Shown here: positions 5,784 to 6,643 of the stretch, piece after piece | How positions within the stretch are numbered: position 1 is the first letter of the stretch | Layout of the letters: the number at the start of each line of letters is the position of its first letter | Assembly: GCA_027063545.1 (NCBI GenBank) | Contig: JAMORN010000148.1 | Span: forward strand, 1 to 6,643 | DNA from: a bacterium | Lineage (GTDB): Bacteria; JAMORN01 | Direction of reading: 5' to 3' | Length of the DNA stretch: 6,643 bases | Position numbers and translations under genes: made by a program | Notes under the pieces: generated by a model | What the model saw: only the letters and a program-made list of their open reading frames with translations | Databases searched by the model: none | What the model was told of the DNA's origin: nothing

Positions 5784-6643
5784 ATGTCAAAATATGTATT
5801 AGATTTTGAAAAACCTATAATAGAATTAGAGGATAAAATAAAAGAATTAAAAGAAGTAGCGTCTTTTCATGGAGAAGAGATAACAGAAGATATTGTAAAA
5901 TTAGAAAAAAAATTAGAATCTATGAAAAAAAAGATATATGGGAACTTAACTCCATGGCAAAGAGTTCTTTTAGCAAGACATCCAGAAAGACCTTATACCC
6001 TTGATTATATAAGAATGATATTTAAAGATTTTATAGAACTTCACGGGGATAGATATTTTGGAGATGATAAGGCTATTGTGGGTGGTTTTGCAAAGTTAGA
6101 TGATAAGAAAGTAATGGTAATAGGGGAACAAAAAGGTAGAGATACTAATGAAAAAATAGAAAGAAACTTTGGGATGCCTCATCCTGAGGGATATAGAAAA
6201 GCTTTAAGACTTATGAAATTGGCAGAAAAGTTTTCTTTACCTGTAATTACATTTGTTGATACCCCGGGAGCTTATCCAGGGATTGGAGCAGAAGAGAGAG
6301 GACAAGGTGAGGCTATAGCAAAGAATTTAAGAGAAATGGCGGTTCTTAAGGTTCCAATTATTGTGGTTATTATAGGTGAGGGAGCCTCAGGAGGTGCTTT
6401 AGCAATAGCAGTTGGTGATAGAATTTTGATGCTCGAAAATGCTTGGTATTCAGTTATTTCTCCTGAAGGTTGTGCAGCTATTTTATATGGGGATAGGGCA
6501 AAGGCTGATATAATGGCTGAACAACTTAGATTAACAGCCGATGATTTACTTAAACTTAAAGTAATAGATGAAAAAATACCCGAACCTTTAGGAGGAGCCC
6601 ATAAGGATCCTGCATGGACAGCGGCGAGAATAAAAGAGTCAAT
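5784..6643 (+). CDS. accA: Acetyl-CoA carboxylase carboxyltransferase subunit alpha (3' end outside window)
   Basis: 286 codons are present before the right edge; typical AccA is about 310-325 residues, so only the C-terminus is missing. Colinear similarity to AccA is clear throughout: [14 protein letters not shown] (6-19), [15 protein letters not shown] (63-77), [13 protein letters not shown] (94-106), IGEQKGRD (113-120), [18 protein letters not shown] (127-144), [20 protein letters not shown] (155-174), [15 protein letters not shown] (198-212) and [14 protein letters not shown] (222-235). The Gly-Gly pair 203-204 matches the oxyanion-hole glycines of the crotonase fold. With AccD (not seen here) it transfers carboxyl from biotin to acetyl-CoA, giving malonyl-CoA for fatty acid synthesis in the cytoplasm. 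A strong ribosome-binding site (AGGGAGG, 5771-5777) precedes the ATG by 6 bases. The 16-base gap from the glycosyltransferase stop has no terminator, so co-transcription is likely. Confidence 0.97.
   Translation, partial: MSKYVLDFEKPIIELEDKIKELKEVASFHGEEITEDIVKLEKKLESMKKKIYGNLTPWQRVLLARHPERPYTLDYIRMIFKDFIELHGDRYFGDDKAIVGGFAKLDDKKVMVIGEQKGRDTNEKIERNFGMPHPEGYRKALRLMKLAEKFSLPVITFVDTPGAYPGIGAEERGQGEAIAKNLREMAVLKVPIIVVIIGEGASGGALAIAVGDRILMLENAWYSVISPEGCAAILYGDRAKADIMAEQLRLTADDLLKLKVIDEKIPEPLGGAHKDPAWTAARIKES

Noticed and set aside
1-6643. CRISPR arrays, tRNA genes, insertion sequences, phage or toxin-antitoxin genes
   Set aside because: No regularly spaced repeats, cloverleaf-like sequences, transposase motifs or terminal inverted repeats were seen on either strand; the window is densely filled by the listed genes.

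Overview
This is an AT-rich bacterial chromosome segment. Its codons favour AGA, ATA and TTA, ribosome-binding sites are strong, and gene spacing is tight. Bacterial rather than archaeal origin is supported by an AccA-type carboxyltransferase subunit and a small bacterial SRP RNA. The clostridial-type 2[4Fe-4S] ferredoxin suggests an anaerobe. Low-GC groups such as Halanaerobiales/Clostridia or Fusobacteriota would fit, but the sequence alone does not settle the lineage. The SRP RNA is about 65% GC (58 of 89 bases) inside very AT-rich DNA, a contrast often seen in thermophiles; this is only a hint.

Layout. Bases 1-299 (minus strand) hold the N-terminal third or less of a MATE-type multidrug/cation exporter that runs off the left edge. 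A 148-base AT-rich divergent intergenic region follows. On the plus strand come a 57-residue ferredoxin (448-621) and, 14 bases later, the gene for the 4.5S-like SRP RNA (636-724). After a short leader with a strong but out-of-frame Shine-Dalgarno/ATG pair, four overlapping genes run from 766 to 5767: a UPF0104/LPG_synthase_TM-like membrane protein, a GT2 glycosyltransferase with two C-terminal membrane helices, a large polytopic YfhO-family protein, and a second, soluble DPM1-like GT2. Sixteen bases later accA begins (5784) and runs off the right edge, lacking an estimated 30 or so C-terminal residues.

How the genes fit together. The four central genes overlap by 8, 4 and 11 bases, so they are almost certainly one translationally coupled operon. 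The set resembles a three-component extracytoplasmic glycosylation pathway. A cytoplasmic GT2 charges a polyprenyl phosphate with a sugar, a membrane protein may flip it, and a GT-C-like YfhO enzyme uses the lipid-linked sugar on the outer face to decorate a glycopolymer, lipid or protein. Two features stand out: two different polyprenyl-phosphate sugar synthases accompany a single YfhO protein, and a UPF0104-type protein sits where a small GtcA-type flippase would be expected. accA (first step of fatty acid synthesis) follows with no visible terminator. SRP RNA, ferredoxin and the operon may share transcription, since no convincing promoter or terminator separates them.
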